Notes under the pieces: model-generated
Database searches by the model: none
Told to the model about the DNA's origin: nothing
The model's input: the letters and a program-made list of their open reading frames with translations, nothing else
From: Firmicutes bacterium UBA5774
GTDB taxonomy: Bacteria > Bacillota > Clostridia > Peptostreptococcales > Anaerovoracaceae
Assembly: GCA_002418625.1 (NCBI GenBank)
Contig: DIEM01000037.1
Location: 27,724 to 42,987 of the forward strand
Direction: 5' to 3'
DNA length: 15,264 nucleotides
In this document: positions 5,466 to 13,365 of the stretch, piece after piece
Position numbering within the stretch: position 1 is the stretch's first letter
How the letters are laid out: the number at the start of each line of letters is the position of its first letter
Made by a program: the position numbers and the translations under genes

Positions 5466-6783
5466 CGTATTTATCGACCTTTCCGCCGCATTCGCTCAGC
5501 TGGCGTCGTTTCAGTCTGCGCTGCCTGACACGGCGCCGCTTGACAGCGATCCAAGTTGCGACGTAAAGTAGAGTCCCGAGCAAGGCTGCTGCAGCAGCAT
5601 ACTCTAAATAGGGAACAGCTCTTGCGGCCGTAGTGTCCAAATCCATCCACATGCTTTCCGCAACGTCAGAAACAGCAATGATGTCATATTCGCCGATCAG
5701 TTCATCGATCTCATATATCTTGACCGTGCCGATTTTTCCGCCCTTGGCCACAGGCGCGTCCAACGCCTCAGGCAGCTCGATCTCCGTCCTGATCATATCC
5801 GGCGATATGCCGACAGGCAAAGTCACCGAAACGCTCTCTGCCATCACCGCATCGACCGATTCGGCCTTTCCGCCCCTTACAGTGACCGTTCCGGCAGGGG
5901 TATCGGCCGCGATCACCTCGACGCTGGTGTAGTTTTCAAAGCCGTAATCCAAAAGTTTGATGCCATCCAAAAACATATTGTTGGGATCTGACTGGAACAG
6001 CACCGCTATCAATTCGGCCCCGTCCCGCTCGGCAGAGCATACAAGGCAGCTTCCGGCAGCCGATGTGAATCCGGTCTTGATACCGGTGGCACCTTCATAT
6101 TTTAATGAAATCGTGCCGCCATTATATTGAACCTTGGACCGCTCATCAAAAAGGAGGCGGTTGCCGTTGTAGAGATAACGCTCAGGTTGTTTGTCGGTCG
6201 CCGGCAGCGTATATTGGTATGTCGTGACTATTTTTCTAAACGTCTCGTTCTTCATGGCCTCGCGCGCAATCATTGCCAGATCGTAGGCAGTCGTCAGGTG
6301 CAATTCATCCGGCATTCCGTTGGGATTGTGAAAATTCGTATTTTTTGCCCCGAGCTCCTGCGCCCTGCTGTTCATAAGTCCGGCAAAGGTTTCCACATCG
6401 CCGGATATCGCCTTTGCGAGCGCTACAGCCGCGTCGTTGGCTGATTCGATCAGCATGGCGTTCAGAAGCTGTTCGCCCGTGACGGTCTCGCCCTCGATCA
6501 GATATATCCTGCTGCCAGCTGTATAAGCGACCTCGGAATCAATGGCCACATTCTCCGACAGGTCGAGGTTTTCGAGCGCCAGAAGCGCCGTCATGATCTT
6601 GGTCGTGCTGGCCGGGAATTTCTGTTTGTCCATTTGCTTGTCAAATAATATTTCGCCTGTTTCCGCGCTGATCAGGACGGCTGTGTCGGCCACGATCTCC
6701 GGGGTAGCGGAAGCCCCGCACGATATATTGACCGAACCTAATACGATCAGTATGCATGCTGCGAACGCAACTATTCTTTTCAT
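5443..6783 (-). CDS. dacF: D-alanyl-D-alanine carboxypeptidase, PBP5/DacF type (peptidase S11)
   Basis: Removes the terminal D-Ala of peptidoglycan stem peptides outside the membrane and so limits cross-linking. Motifs: STTK (nucleophile Ser59, Lys62), ESAND (SxN motif, about 117) and GIKTGFT (KTG motif, about 237). A signal peptide (MKRIVAFAACILIVLG...) starts the protein; its Cys is not in a proper lipobox. After the catalytic domain comes the PBP5-type C-terminal beta domain. A membrane segment (AAAAALLGTLLYVATWIAV) and an Arg/Lys-rich tail end the protein. That makes it an integral anchor rather than the amphipathic helix of classical PBP5. I chose ATG 6781-6783 because GGAGAG sits 4 nt before it. 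An in-frame ATG at 6793-6795, 1 bp after the upstream stop, has no ribosome binding site but would add four residues. It lies between the mutase and activator genes in one transcript. The exact paralogue (dacA, dacB or dacF) cannot be fixed. Confidence 0.92.
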   Translation of the reverse strand: MKRIVAFAACILIVLGSVNISCGASATPEIVADTAVLISAETGEILFDKQMDKQKFPASTTKIMTALLALENLDLSENVAIDSEVAYTAGSRIYLIEGETVTGEQLLNAMLIESANDAAVALAKAISGDVETFAGLMNSRAQELGAKNTNFHNPNGMPDELHLTTAYDLAMIAREAMKNETFRKIVTTYQYTLPATDKQPERYLYNGNRLLFDERSKVQYNGGTISLKYEGATGIKTGFTSAAGSCLVCSAERDGAELIAVLFQSDPNNMFLDGIKLLDYGFENYTSVEVIAADTPAGTVTVRGGKAESVDAVMAESVSVTLPVGISPDMIRTEIELPEALDAPVAKGGKIGTVKIYEIDELIGEYDIIAVSDVAESMWMDLDTTAARAVPYLEYAAAAALLGTLLYVATWIAVKRRRVRQRRLKRRQLSECGGKVDKYDAESAKF

Positions 6784-6796
6784 GTTTCTCTCCATC

Positions 6797-8023
6797 TCAG
6801 TCAGTATGTTTAATGCTCCTGCCGAAAAAATAATCGGTCAGTTCATAGCCGTTGCCGAAGTAAAGCCCCCTGGCCCCTGCTTCTTCGCTGAATGCGTTTT
6901 CAGCATTGTAAAAATGCTTCGTACTGTCAAACAGCACAAACGGGACGGGCGAAGACGAATGTGTCCTGATCGAAATCGGCGTGGGATGATCCGGCAGCAC
7001 CAGGATCTTATATTCCCCCCCTGATTCCTCCAGATATTTTGCAAGCGGTCCGATGATCCATGCGTCGATGTTTTCCACCGACTTGATCTTGCCGGCAAGA
7101 TCGCCCTGATGGGAGCATTCGTCCGGCGCTTCCACATGTATATAGACAAAGTCGGCGCCGCGTTCAAAAGCTTGTATCGCCGCGTCCGCCTTGCCCGAAT
7201 AATTTGTATGCAGTGTCCCTGTTGCCCCTTCCACATCTATCGCTTCCAGTCCGGCGCAAATTCCTATTCCTTTGATCAAATCCACAGCGGATATCGCGGC
7301 GCCCCGGACATTATATTTTTCATAAAAAGAATCCAGCTTGGGCTTTCTGCCTTCCCCCCAGATCCAGACCGAATTGGCCGGATTGAGGCCTTTCGCCCTG
7401 CGAGCGTCGTTGACGGGGTGTGCAGCGAGCAAATCATAGCTTCCGGCCATGATTTCCCTTATGAATACGGAATTGCCGCCTGACGGCAGGTGCTCGCCGA
7501 TTCGCTGCCCCAGCACATCGTGGGGCGGCGTCAGCTCGTGATCGACCGATCCGTTTTTGACGATCATGGCATGCCTGTAACTGACCCCGGGATAAAATTT
7601 TATATCCGCGGTCCCGAATCTGTCATTGACGGCATTGATCAGAACTGCCGCCTCTTCGCTGGAGATATCTCCGGCGCTGTGGTCAATGATCCGTTTGTCC
7701 GGATAATCGTCCTCATCGGTCAGCGTCACGAGATTGCATCGAAAGCAGGCATCCTGCTCCGCAAGCTCAATGCCCATGCTGACGGCTTCCAGTGGCGATC
7801 TTCCGGTATGATAAACGGCCGGGTCATAACCCATAACCGACAAATTGGCTGTGTCGCTGCCCGGGGACATGCCAGCGGGTATCGTGCTGACCAGCCCTAT
7901 TTCTCCCATTTTGGCGAGCTTATTTGTATTCTTGAGATCAGACGCCTGCAGCGGAGTCTTGTTGCCCAGTTCTGCAATTTTTTCGTCAGCGGCGCCATCG
8001 ACAAGTACGATCAGATACTTCAT
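6797..8023 (-). CDS. apgM: Cofactor-independent phosphoglycerate mutase, ApgM-like (alkaline phosphatase superfamily)
   Basis: A 408-residue protein of the ApgM family, which interconverts 3- and 2-phosphoglycerate using two metal ions and a phosphoserine intermediate. Seen: an N-terminal metal site (IVLVDGAADE), the nucleophile region MSPGSDTANLSVMGYDP (Ser about 55), the family segment YHTGRSPLEA, YIHVEAPDECSHQGD, and the C-terminal metal motif LPDHPTPISIRTH. The length fits ApgM rather than the roughly 510-residue GpmI. A bacterial branch of this family has been proposed to be homoserine kinase, and sequence alone does not separate the two. The divergent serC-serA genes, which use 3-phosphoglycerate, make the mutase reading attractive; no threonine genes are nearby. 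The start is ATG at 8021-8023 with AAGGA about 8 nt upstream. It is first in the minus-strand cluster; I see no strong promoter for it in 8024-8107. Confidence 0.85.
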   Translation of the reverse strand: MKYLIVLVDGAADEKIAELGNKTPLQASDLKNTNKLAKMGEIGLVSTIPAGMSPGSDTANLSVMGYDPAVYHTGRSPLEAVSMGIELAEQDACFRCNLVTLTDEDDYPDKRIIDHSAGDISSEEAAVLINAVNDRFGTADIKFYPGVSYRHAMIVKNGSVDHELTPPHDVLGQRIGEHLPSGGNSVFIREIMAGSYDLLAAHPVNDARRAKGLNPANSVWIWGEGRKPKLDSFYEKYNVRGAAISAVDLIKGIGICAGLEAIDVEGATGTLHTNYSGKADAAIQAFERGADFVYIHVEAPDECSHQGDLAGKIKSVENIDAWIIGPLAKYLEESGGEYKILVLPDHPTPISIRTHSSSPVPFVLFDSTKHFYNAENAFSEEAGARGLYFGNGYELTDYFFGRSIKHTD

Positions 8024-8107
8024 TTTCTGTTCCTTTCTGAAAGGTCCGACGGTAATTTTTTTTCGTTAAAAAAACGACAAATAATGCAATCTAGCCATTT
8101 TTTTCAC

Positions 8108-8136
8108 TTTACCATTTTACCACATGGTGCTATAAT
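8108..8136 (+). promoter_or_regulatory. Sigma-A promoter of serC-serA
   Basis: TTTACC (8108-8113) and a perfect TATAAT (8131-8136) are separated by 17 bp. Transcription should begin near 8143, giving a leader of only about 28 nt. That leaves no room for a T-box or other riboswitch. The divergent mutase gene starts 85 bp to the left. Confidence 0.7.
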
Positions 8137-8170
8137 TGTGTACAATAAAATCATAAGAGAGGTGAAATTC

Positions 8171-9274
8171 ATGGATAGAGTATTCAATTTCTCAGCCGGC
8201 CCCTCGGTGCTTCCGCTGGAGGTCATGGAAGAAGCCGCAAGGGAGCTGACAAACTATAAAGGCTGCGGCATGTCAGTGATGGAAATGAGCCATCGGTCCA
8301 GCGAATTCGAAGCCATCATCGCGGATGCCGAAGCCGGTTTAAGAGAACTCATGGCAATACCGGACAACTATAAAGTCCTGTTTTTGCAGGGCGGAGCGTC
8401 GCTTCAGTTTTCCATGATCCCTTTGAATCTGTTCAGGCAGTCCGGAAAGGCCGATTACATAATAACAGGCATGTGGGCGAAAAAAGCCGCCTCCGAGGCA
8501 AAGAAATTCGGAAAGGTCAACATTCTGGCATCCTCGGAAGACAGTCTCTTCTCATTTATTCCAACTGTGGATAAATCCGAATATACCAAAGACGCCGATT
8601 ATTTCCACATCACGATGAACAATACGATTTACGGCTCCAGATTCAACTATATTCCCGACACGGACGATGTGCCGCTTGTTGCCGACATGTCTTCAAATAT
8701 CCTTTCCGAGGTCTGTGATGTATCCAAATTCGGCTTGATTTACGCAGGTGCGCAAAAAAATATCGGCCCGGCAGGCATGACAGTCGTGATCATCCGGGAC
8801 GACTTGATCGGGCATGCGGCGGAAGATGTTCCGGCTATGCTGGATTATAAGACCCATGCGGACAACGGATCGATGTACAATACGCCTCCGACATTTGCGA
8901 TCTATATCGCCAAGCTTGTCTTTGACCATATCAGAAGAAGCGGCGGCATCGAAGCGATGCAGAAGCGCAACGAGGAAAAAGCCAAAATGCTATATGACGC
9001 CATCGACGGCAGCATGATGTTCAATTGTCCGGTCGAAGAGGAATTCCGTTCAATCATGAATGTGGTGTTCGTGACTGGCGATCCGGATCTGGACAAAAAG
9101 TTCATTTCGGAAGCAAAGCTGCACGGCCTCTTCAACCTCGGCGGCCATCGCTCCGTCGGCGGAATGAGAGCCAGTATTTACAACGCAATGCCGCTTGAGG
9201 GCGTCCGGGCGCTGATCGATTTTATGAAGGAATTCGAGGTGAAGAACCATGTACACAGTCACAGCGCTGAATAA
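8171..9274 (+). CDS. serC: Phosphoserine aminotransferase
   Basis: PLP enzyme of serine synthesis: 3-phosphohydroxypyruvate + glutamate gives 3-phosphoserine + 2-oxoglutarate, in the cytoplasm. It also serves pyridoxal phosphate synthesis in some bacteria. At 367 residues the length is typical. It opens with the family signature FNFSAGPSVLP, followed by MSVMEMSHRSSEF, LFLQGGASLQFSMIP, and the PLP-lysine segment YAGAQKNIGPAG. The C-terminus carries HGLFNLGGHRSVGGMRASIYNAMP, with the usual substrate-binding HR and GMR motifs. The start is ATG 8171 with GAGAGGTG 7 nt upstream. The frame is open farther upstream, but that part is antisense to the mutase gene and lacks a start signal. Its last 26 bp overlap serA, so the two are translationally coupled. 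A phosphoserine phosphatase (SerB) gene is not in the window. Confidence 0.97.
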   Translation: MDRVFNFSAGPSVLPLEVMEEAARELTNYKGCGMSVMEMSHRSSEFEAIIADAEAGLRELMAIPDNYKVLFLQGGASLQFSMIPLNLFRQSGKADYIITGMWAKKAASEAKKFGKVNILASSEDSLFSFIPTVDKSEYTKDADYFHITMNNTIYGSRFNYIPDTDDVPLVADMSSNILSEVCDVSKFGLIYAGAQKNIGPAGMTVVIIRDDLIGHAAEDVPAMLDYKTHADNGSMYNTPPTFAIYIAKLVFDHIRRSGGIEAMQKRNEEKAKMLYDAIDGSMMFNCPVEEEFRSIMNVVFVTGDPDLDKKFISEAKLHGLFNLGGHRSVGGMRASIYNAMPLEGVRALIDFMKEFEVKNHVHSHSAE

Positions 9275-10406
9275 AATATCTCCAAAAGGCCTCGCGCTCA
9301 TGAGCGATGCATACCGCTTCTCTGATGATCCGGCCGAAGCCAGCGGCATACTGGTTCGAAGCCAGGATATGCTTCAGATGGAGCTTTCCGACAATCTGCT
9401 CGCAATAGCAAGAGCAGGTGCCGGTGTCAACAATATACCGATAGAAAAATGCTCAGGCAGGGGAATCGTCGTATTCAACACACCCGGAGCCAACGCAAAT
9501 GCCGTCAAGGAAATCGTTTTGGCAGGTCTGCTCCTGTCGTCGCGCGATATCGTCAGTGGCATTGCCTGGGCCAAATCCCTGACACAGGACATCGCCAAGA
9601 CTGTAGAAAAAGGCAAAGGGCAATTCGCCGGAAACGAGATCAAGGGCAAGACCCTGGGTGTCATCGGACTCGGCGCTATCGGCGTCATGGTCGCCAATGC
9701 CGCCGCGGCGCTGGGCATGAATGTCATTGGCTATGATCCTTATATCTCCATCCAATCCGCCCATGAGCTGTCCAGCAGCGTCAAATACACTGACAATCTC
9801 GATCTTCTGCTTCCCCAGTGCGATTATCTGACAATCCACATCCCTTATATGGAATCGACCCGGGGGCTCATCGGCGAACAACAATTGGCCGCTGTAAAAA
9901 ACGGCGCCTGCATACTGAATTTCTCCAGAGACGAGATCGTCAGGGACACCGATATCCTGGCTGCGATAAAAAAAGGAAAGATCCGGAAATATGTCACTGA
10001 TTTTCCGAGCGAGATCTATCTGGATCAGAAGGATGTCATGTGCATTCCCCATCTTGGCGCATCGACGCGCGAATCTGAGGAAAACTGCGCACGCATGGCG
10101 GTGGATCAGCTCATGGACTATCTGGAGAACGGCAACATCAAGAATTCAGTCAATTATCCCGATTGCCATCTTGGCATCAGCGCTACGACCGGCAGACTCG
10201 CCGTTCTGAATCGCAATATTCCTGCAATGCTCGGGAAAATAACCGGGATCCTTGCTGACATGAATATCAATATAAGCGACCTGAACAACAGAAGCAAAGG
10301 TGAATACGCCTACACGCTGATCGACATCGATTCAGTCGTTGATGAGACCGCGCTTCGCAAAGCGCTTTCAGTAGAAGGGATCATTTCTGTAAGAATCATT
10401 AAATAG
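9249..10406 (+). CDS. serA: D-3-phosphoglycerate dehydrogenase with C-terminal ACT domain
   Basis: First enzyme of serine synthesis: 3-phosphoglycerate + NAD+ gives 3-phosphohydroxypyruvate + NADH. The 385 residues comprise a split substrate domain, a central NAD-binding Rossmann domain (GVIGLGAIG, about residues 136-144, then the acidic residue in GYDPY), the catalytic Arg in NFSRDE, the catalytic His in PHLGASTRESEEN, and a C-terminal ACT domain (from about 315, NRNIPAMLGKITGILADMNI). ACT domains in SerA usually bind serine for feedback inhibition; that is inferred here. The acidic catalytic residue should lie in VTDFPSE, a segment less standard than the VLDVFEEEP of common SerA. The ribosome binding site GAGGTG (9236-9241) lies inside serC, 7 nt before the ATG. 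SerA and SerC overlap by 26 bp in one transcript from the promoter at 8108-8136. Confidence 0.95.
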   Translation: MYTVTALNKISPKGLALMSDAYRFSDDPAEASGILVRSQDMLQMELSDNLLAIARAGAGVNNIPIEKCSGRGIVVFNTPGANANAVKEIVLAGLLLSSRDIVSGIAWAKSLTQDIAKTVEKGKGQFAGNEIKGKTLGVIGLGAIGVMVANAAAALGMNVIGYDPYISIQSAHELSSSVKYTDNLDLLLPQCDYLTIHIPYMESTRGLIGEQQLAAVKNGACILNFSRDEIVRDTDILAAIKKGKIRKYVTDFPSEIYLDQKDVMCIPHLGASTRESEENCARMAVDQLMDYLENGNIKNSVNYPDCHLGISATTGRLAVLNRNIPAMLGKITGILADMNINISDLNNRSKGEYAYTLIDIDSVVDETALRKALSVEGIISVRIIK

Positions 10407-10423
10407 GACTGCTGGAGGCAATC

Positions 10424-10442
10424 GAAAACCGGTTTCAACCGG
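10424..10442 (-). terminator. Short intrinsic terminator of the rph-rdgB-yihY transcript
   Basis: On the minus strand CCGGT-TGAA-ACCGG is followed directly by TTTTC. The stem is only 5 bp but all strong except the last pair. It lies in the 45-bp gap between the convergent serA and YihY/BrkB genes. I see no matching terminator for serA on the plus strand. Confidence 0.4.
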
Positions 10443-10451
10443 ACAGCGGAA

Positions 10452-11279
10452 CTAATCCTTGATATCGCGCCAGGCGATATTGAGATGAATGCCGATCACA
10501 AGGATGAAGCCCAGCATATAGAACCAGATCAGCAGCGCGACCACAGTCGCGAGGCCGCCATATAAAACATCATTGCCCGGAGCTTTATCAAGATACCAGG
10601 AATACGCCAGCGAAGCTGCCAGTATTGCCGCGGAGGAGAATACAGCACCGGGCATTACTGATTTCAGCGGCAATTTTTCCGCAGGCAGAACTGCATATGT
10701 ATAGGATATCGTCAGAAAATACACCGCGACAGCTATAGGCCATCGAACGACCAACCAGATGCTTCTGACCGTGAATTCCAAAGAGAATGTCTGGTGGAAA
10801 TAGATCGCGATTATTTTGAGTATCGATTCTCCGTAAACAAGTATGACAAGGCTGGAGGCAATCAGAAACAGCGTCAGCAACACCGTTTTTATGGCCCTGA
10901 AACGCTCATGGATATAACTGTAGCTGATGCCGCCATGCTCATAGGCGTAGTTGGATATCCTGATCAGGGAATACTGGCCTCTGGATGAAGCCCAGAGCGC
11001 CAGGGCTATGAATACAAAATTGATCGTTCCCGAGGACTCGTAGCTGAGATATGGTTCAAGGGCTTCGGCGATCTGGAACGATGCGTATTGCTTAAGCAGC
11101 ATATAGATCCAATTGATCGAGATCGAGAAAAGTCCGAGCAGCTCTCCCAGCACGATCGTCAGAGGCACCATGGACAGCAAAAAGAAGAACGCCAGCTCGG
11201 CGGGTGTCCCGGCATAATAAGGATCCTTTAATTTTCTTAGTATGTAAAAACAAATATTCCGTAGTCGTTTGCCGCTCAT
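10452..11279 (-). CDS. YihY/BrkB-family integral membrane protein
   Basis: A 275-residue polytopic membrane protein of the YihY/virulence factor BrkB family, once misannotated as ribonuclease BN. Its biochemical role is not established. About six hydrophobic segments are visible, among them the stretch AELAFFFLLSMVPLTIVLGE near the N-terminus, FVFIALALWASS, VLLTLFLIASSLVILVYG, a segment around VAVYFLTISYTYAVLP, and LATVVALLIWFYMLGFILVIG at the end. The sequences TPAELAFFFLLSMVP, LWASSRG and LPLKSVMPGAVFSS fit the conserved family blocks. I chose ATG 11277-11279 because GAGGAG lies about 9 nt upstream. The frame extends 35 codons farther to 11384, but that extension would overlap the upstream phosphoesterase gene. 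It is the last gene of the rph transcript, 55 bp after its neighbour. Confidence 0.88.
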   Translation of the reverse strand: MSGKRLRNICFYILRKLKDPYYAGTPAELAFFFLLSMVPLTIVLGELLGLFSISINWIYMLLKQYASFQIAEALEPYLSYESSGTINFVFIALALWASSRGQYSLIRISNYAYEHGGISYSYIHERFRAIKTVLLTLFLIASSLVILVYGESILKIIAIYFHQTFSLEFTVRSIWLVVRWPIAVAVYFLTISYTYAVLPAEKLPLKSVMPGAVFSSAAILAASLAYSWYLDKAPGNDVLYGGLATVVALLIWFYMLGFILVIGIHLNIAWRDIKD

Positions 11280-11334
11280 GATGCGTATCTCCTCTATGCA
11301 AATTCGTTGATTGTGGCTGCCGTCTTCCATGCGC

Positions 11335-11808
11335 CTACTTATAAATGATCGAAGCTTGAAAACTTCCGGGCCCGACCGTCGCAACCGCGAACGAAACCTT
11401 GCCGTCCGGTCCGGGATAAGTGATGCTGCCCGGATTCAGCAGGTAGAATCCATTAAGCTCCATGAAAACAGGCCGGTGGGTATGCCCGAACAGCGCGCCT
11501 GCGCAACCCATGGATTCCGCTTTGTAAATGAGCTTCTGAAGACCGGTTTTCACGCCCTCCATATGCCCGTGCGCTACAAACAGTTTCCCGAATTCTGTCT
11601 CAAGTATCCTGCAGCCGTTTTCCGAACGGTCTCCGTCCCCATTGCCTTTCACGCTGAAAACCGGACGTCCCAGACGCTTCGACATGGCATCCGCGTCCCT
11701 GGCGTAATCCCCCAGATGCACGATGAGGTCGATATCCCTCACGCTTTCGTATGCTTCCATGGCGCGGCCGATGCTTCCATGGCTGTCGCTTATGATAAAT
11801 ATCCTCAT
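11335..11808 (-). CDS. YfcE/MJ0936-type metallophosphoesterase
   Basis: A 157-residue calcineurin-like phosphodiesterase. All five metal-site motifs are present in order: ISDSHG (residues 6-11), HLGD (about 31-34), the GNGDGD variant of the usual GN(C/H)D (about 56-61), AHGHMEG (about 79) and GHTH (about 108). The family uses two divalent metals and shows phosphodiesterase activity on artificial substrates; the natural substrate is unknown. No signal peptide is visible, so it is cytoplasmic. GGAG lies 8 nt before the ATG. It follows rdgB by 37 bp. The order rph, rdgB, phosphoesterase recurs in many Clostridia, which supports a shared housekeeping role in RNA or nucleotide turnover, but this is guilt by association. 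Confidence 0.9.
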   Translation of the reverse strand: MRIFIISDSHGSIGRAMEAYESVRDIDLIVHLGDYARDADAMSKRLGRPVFSVKGNGDGDRSENGCRILETEFGKLFVAHGHMEGVKTGLQKLIYKAESMGCAGALFGHTHRPVFMELNGFYLLNPGSITYPGPDGKVSFAVATVGPGSFQASIIYK

Positions 11809-11845
11809 CCCGATCGCTCCATTTTTTCAGCCGGTTCCGTTTTCA

Positions 11846-12454
11846 TTAATCCTTAAATTCCGGCCAACCATCCGCCAATATTTCTTTAAGCTTCCGCAGA
11901 GCCATCGCCCTATGACTTATTTGATTTTTCTCTTCCGGTGAAAGCTCGCCAAATGACCTGTCCCATCCATTCGGAACGAACAGCGGATCATATCCGAAAC
12001 CCCCGCTTCCTCTCGGCGCGCGCAGGATATGTCCTTCGCACTCTCCCCGGGCCACAATCGTATACCCGTCCGGAAATACCATCGTGATGACCGACACAAA
12101 GCGCGCCGTGCGCTGGCCGTCAGGCACCCCTTCCATCATCCGCAGCAATTTTTCATTGTTCTTGATATCATCGGCCTCTTCGCCGGCAAATCTGGCGGAA
12201 ATAACGCCGGGAAGCCCGCCAAGCGCATCCACCACGAGGCCCGAATCATCGGCGACTGAAATTTGACGGCTGAGCCGCATGACCTCTCTTGCCTTTATTT
12301 CCGAATTCGCTTCGAAGGTATCCCCGTCTTCCTCTATTTCGACATCCGGCACGCCGGCCTCCGCGCGGGTTATGATCGTGATGCCGAACTGCTTTGTGAT
12401 GCTCTCGATTTCCCTGATCTTGTGTTCGTTCTGAGTTGCCGCCACCGCAATCAT
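11846..12454 (-). CDS. rdgB: XTP/dITP diphosphatase (RdgB/HAM1 family)
   Basis: Hydrolyses XTP, ITP and dITP to monophosphates plus pyrophosphate, keeping deaminated purines out of DNA and RNA. Family motifs are complete: AATQNEHKIREI at the N-terminus (the usual T/S-x-N-xx-K-xx-E), EEDGDTFEANSEIKA, VADDSGLVVDALGGLPGVISARFAG (metal and base site), GSGGFGYDPLF, and SHRAMALRKL near the end. At 202 residues it is of normal length. I chose ATG 12452-12454 because a strong GGAGG lies 5 nt before it. A TTG at 12470-12472 in the same frame overlaps the rph stop and would place that GGAGG inside the gene. The gene begins 14 bp after rph ends, so the two are co-transcribed and probably translationally coupled. 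Confidence 0.96.
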   Translation of the reverse strand: MIAVAATQNEHKIREIESITKQFGITIITRAEAGVPDVEIEEDGDTFEANSEIKAREVMRLSRQISVADDSGLVVDALGGLPGVISARFAGEEADDIKNNEKLLRMMEGVPDGQRTARFVSVITMVFPDGYTIVARGECEGHILRAPRGSGGFGYDPLFVPNGWDRSFGELSPEEKNQISHRAMALRKLKEILADGWPEFKD

Positions 12455-12468
12455 TTTTGCCTCCGGTT

Positions 12469-13200
12469 TCAAAGCAGCCCTCCTATTATTTCCTTCTGGA
12501 TATCAAAAAGCTGCATGCAGCCTTTTTCAGCCAGCGCCAGCAGCGCAGCCAGGTCCTTCGCGCTGAAGGGGGCTTCTTCCCCGGTTCCCTGGACTTCTAT
12601 ATATTCACCCTTGTCTGTCATGACAACATTCATATCGACGCTCGCCCTGGAATCCTCTTCATAACAGAGATCCAGCAGCAGGTTTCCGTCAACGATGCCG
12701 ACACTGATTGCCGAAACATAATTTTTAACGGGGATTTCGGCGATCTTTCCGTCCCGCTTCATTTTCCGGAACGCTTCCATCATCGCGACAAAAGCGCCCG
12801 TAATGGATGCCGTGCGTGTTCCGCCGTCCGCCTGGATCACATCGCAGTCGATCCATATGGTTCTTTCCCCGAGCTTGTCCATATCTACGACCGACCTCAG
12901 CGCCCTGCCGATCAGTCGCTGGATCTCTTGCGTCCTGCCGTCCACCTTTCCTTTTGTCGCGTCCCTGATCTTTCGGGTCCCCGTCGATCTTGGCAGCATG
13001 CCGTATTCTGCGGTCACCCACCCTTTTCCGGAACCCTTGAGGTGCTGTGCCGTTTTTTCCTCGACAGACGCGGTGCAAATGACCTTTGTGTTTCCCATTT
13101 CTATCAGCACGGATCCTTCCGCATGCATCAGGTATTCATTTGTGATCTTGATGCTTCTGATCCCGTCGCTGCTTCTTCCATCTATTCTTGATGACCCCAT
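12469..13200 (-). CDS. rph: Ribonuclease PH
   Basis: A phosphate-dependent 3'-5' exoribonuclease that trims tRNA precursors to the CCA end; the active form is a hexamer in the cytoplasm. The 243 residues show the family blocks: N-terminal EGSVLIEMGNTKVICTASVE, then GWVTAEYGMLPRSTGTR, GRTQEIQRLIGRALRSVVD (phosphate and RNA binding Arg residues), TIWIDCDVIQADGGTRTASITGAFVA, and the C-terminal LLDLCYEEDSRASVDMNVVMT with the catalytic acidic residues. All expected elements are there, so it should be active, unlike the frameshifted rph of E. coli K-12. The start ATG has AAGGGG 8 nt upstream. It is the first gene of the minus-strand operon from the promoter at 13292-13320, with a leader of about 85 nt. 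Confidence 0.97.
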   Translation of the reverse strand: MGSSRIDGRSSDGIRSIKITNEYLMHAEGSVLIEMGNTKVICTASVEEKTAQHLKGSGKGWVTAEYGMLPRSTGTRKIRDATKGKVDGRTQEIQRLIGRALRSVVDMDKLGERTIWIDCDVIQADGGTRTASITGAFVAMMEAFRKMKRDGKIAEIPVKNYVSAISVGIVDGNLLLDLCYEEDSRASVDMNVVMTDKGEYIEVQGTGEEAPFSAKDLAALLALAEKGCMQLFDIQKEIIGGLL

Positions 13201-13291
13201 ATATTTATCCCCTTTTCTATAAACGCACCCATGCTATCAGGCGCCTCTCGCGTTCTTTTTATAAAAGCATCAGCGCTTATGCGCAGAATTT

Positions 13292-13320
13292 ATTATAGTA
13301 TATTTTGAGGCTTCCCGCAA
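13292..13320 (-). promoter_or_regulatory. Sigma-A promoter of the rph operon
   Basis: On the minus strand TTGCGG (13315-13320) and a perfect TATAAT (13292-13297) are 17 bp apart. The -35 box matches only TTG. The predicted start is near 13285. The promoter separates the rph operon from the two-component genes upstream, which show no clear terminator in the same gap. Confidence 0.6.
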
Positions 13321-13365
13321 TCTAAAAGAAACCCGCAGCATACTGATACGACCTTATTTTTAAGA

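Noticed and set aside
6700..6783. Lipoprotein signal on the carboxypeptidase
   Set aside because: The Cys near the end of the signal peptide is preceded by Asn-Ile-Ser, without Leu/Val/Ile at -3; ordinary signal peptidase cleavage plus a C-terminal anchor fits better.
7490..8170. Long upstream extension of the serC reading frame
   Set aside because: It is antisense to the intact mutase gene, has no ribosome binding site, and the SerC signature starts exactly at ATG 8171 behind GAGAGGTG and a good promoter.
8024..8170. T-box or serine riboswitch in front of serC
   Set aside because: The promoter at 8108-8136 leaves a leader of about 28 nt, far too short for either.
11280..11384. N-terminal extension of the YihY/BrkB gene
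   Set aside because: It would overlap the phosphoesterase gene and is highly charged and unlike the family; ATG 11279 has a GAGGAG ribosome binding site.
12455..12472. TTG start of rdgB overlapping the rph stop
   Set aside because: A GGAGG at ideal distance precedes the internal ATG, where family similarity also begins.
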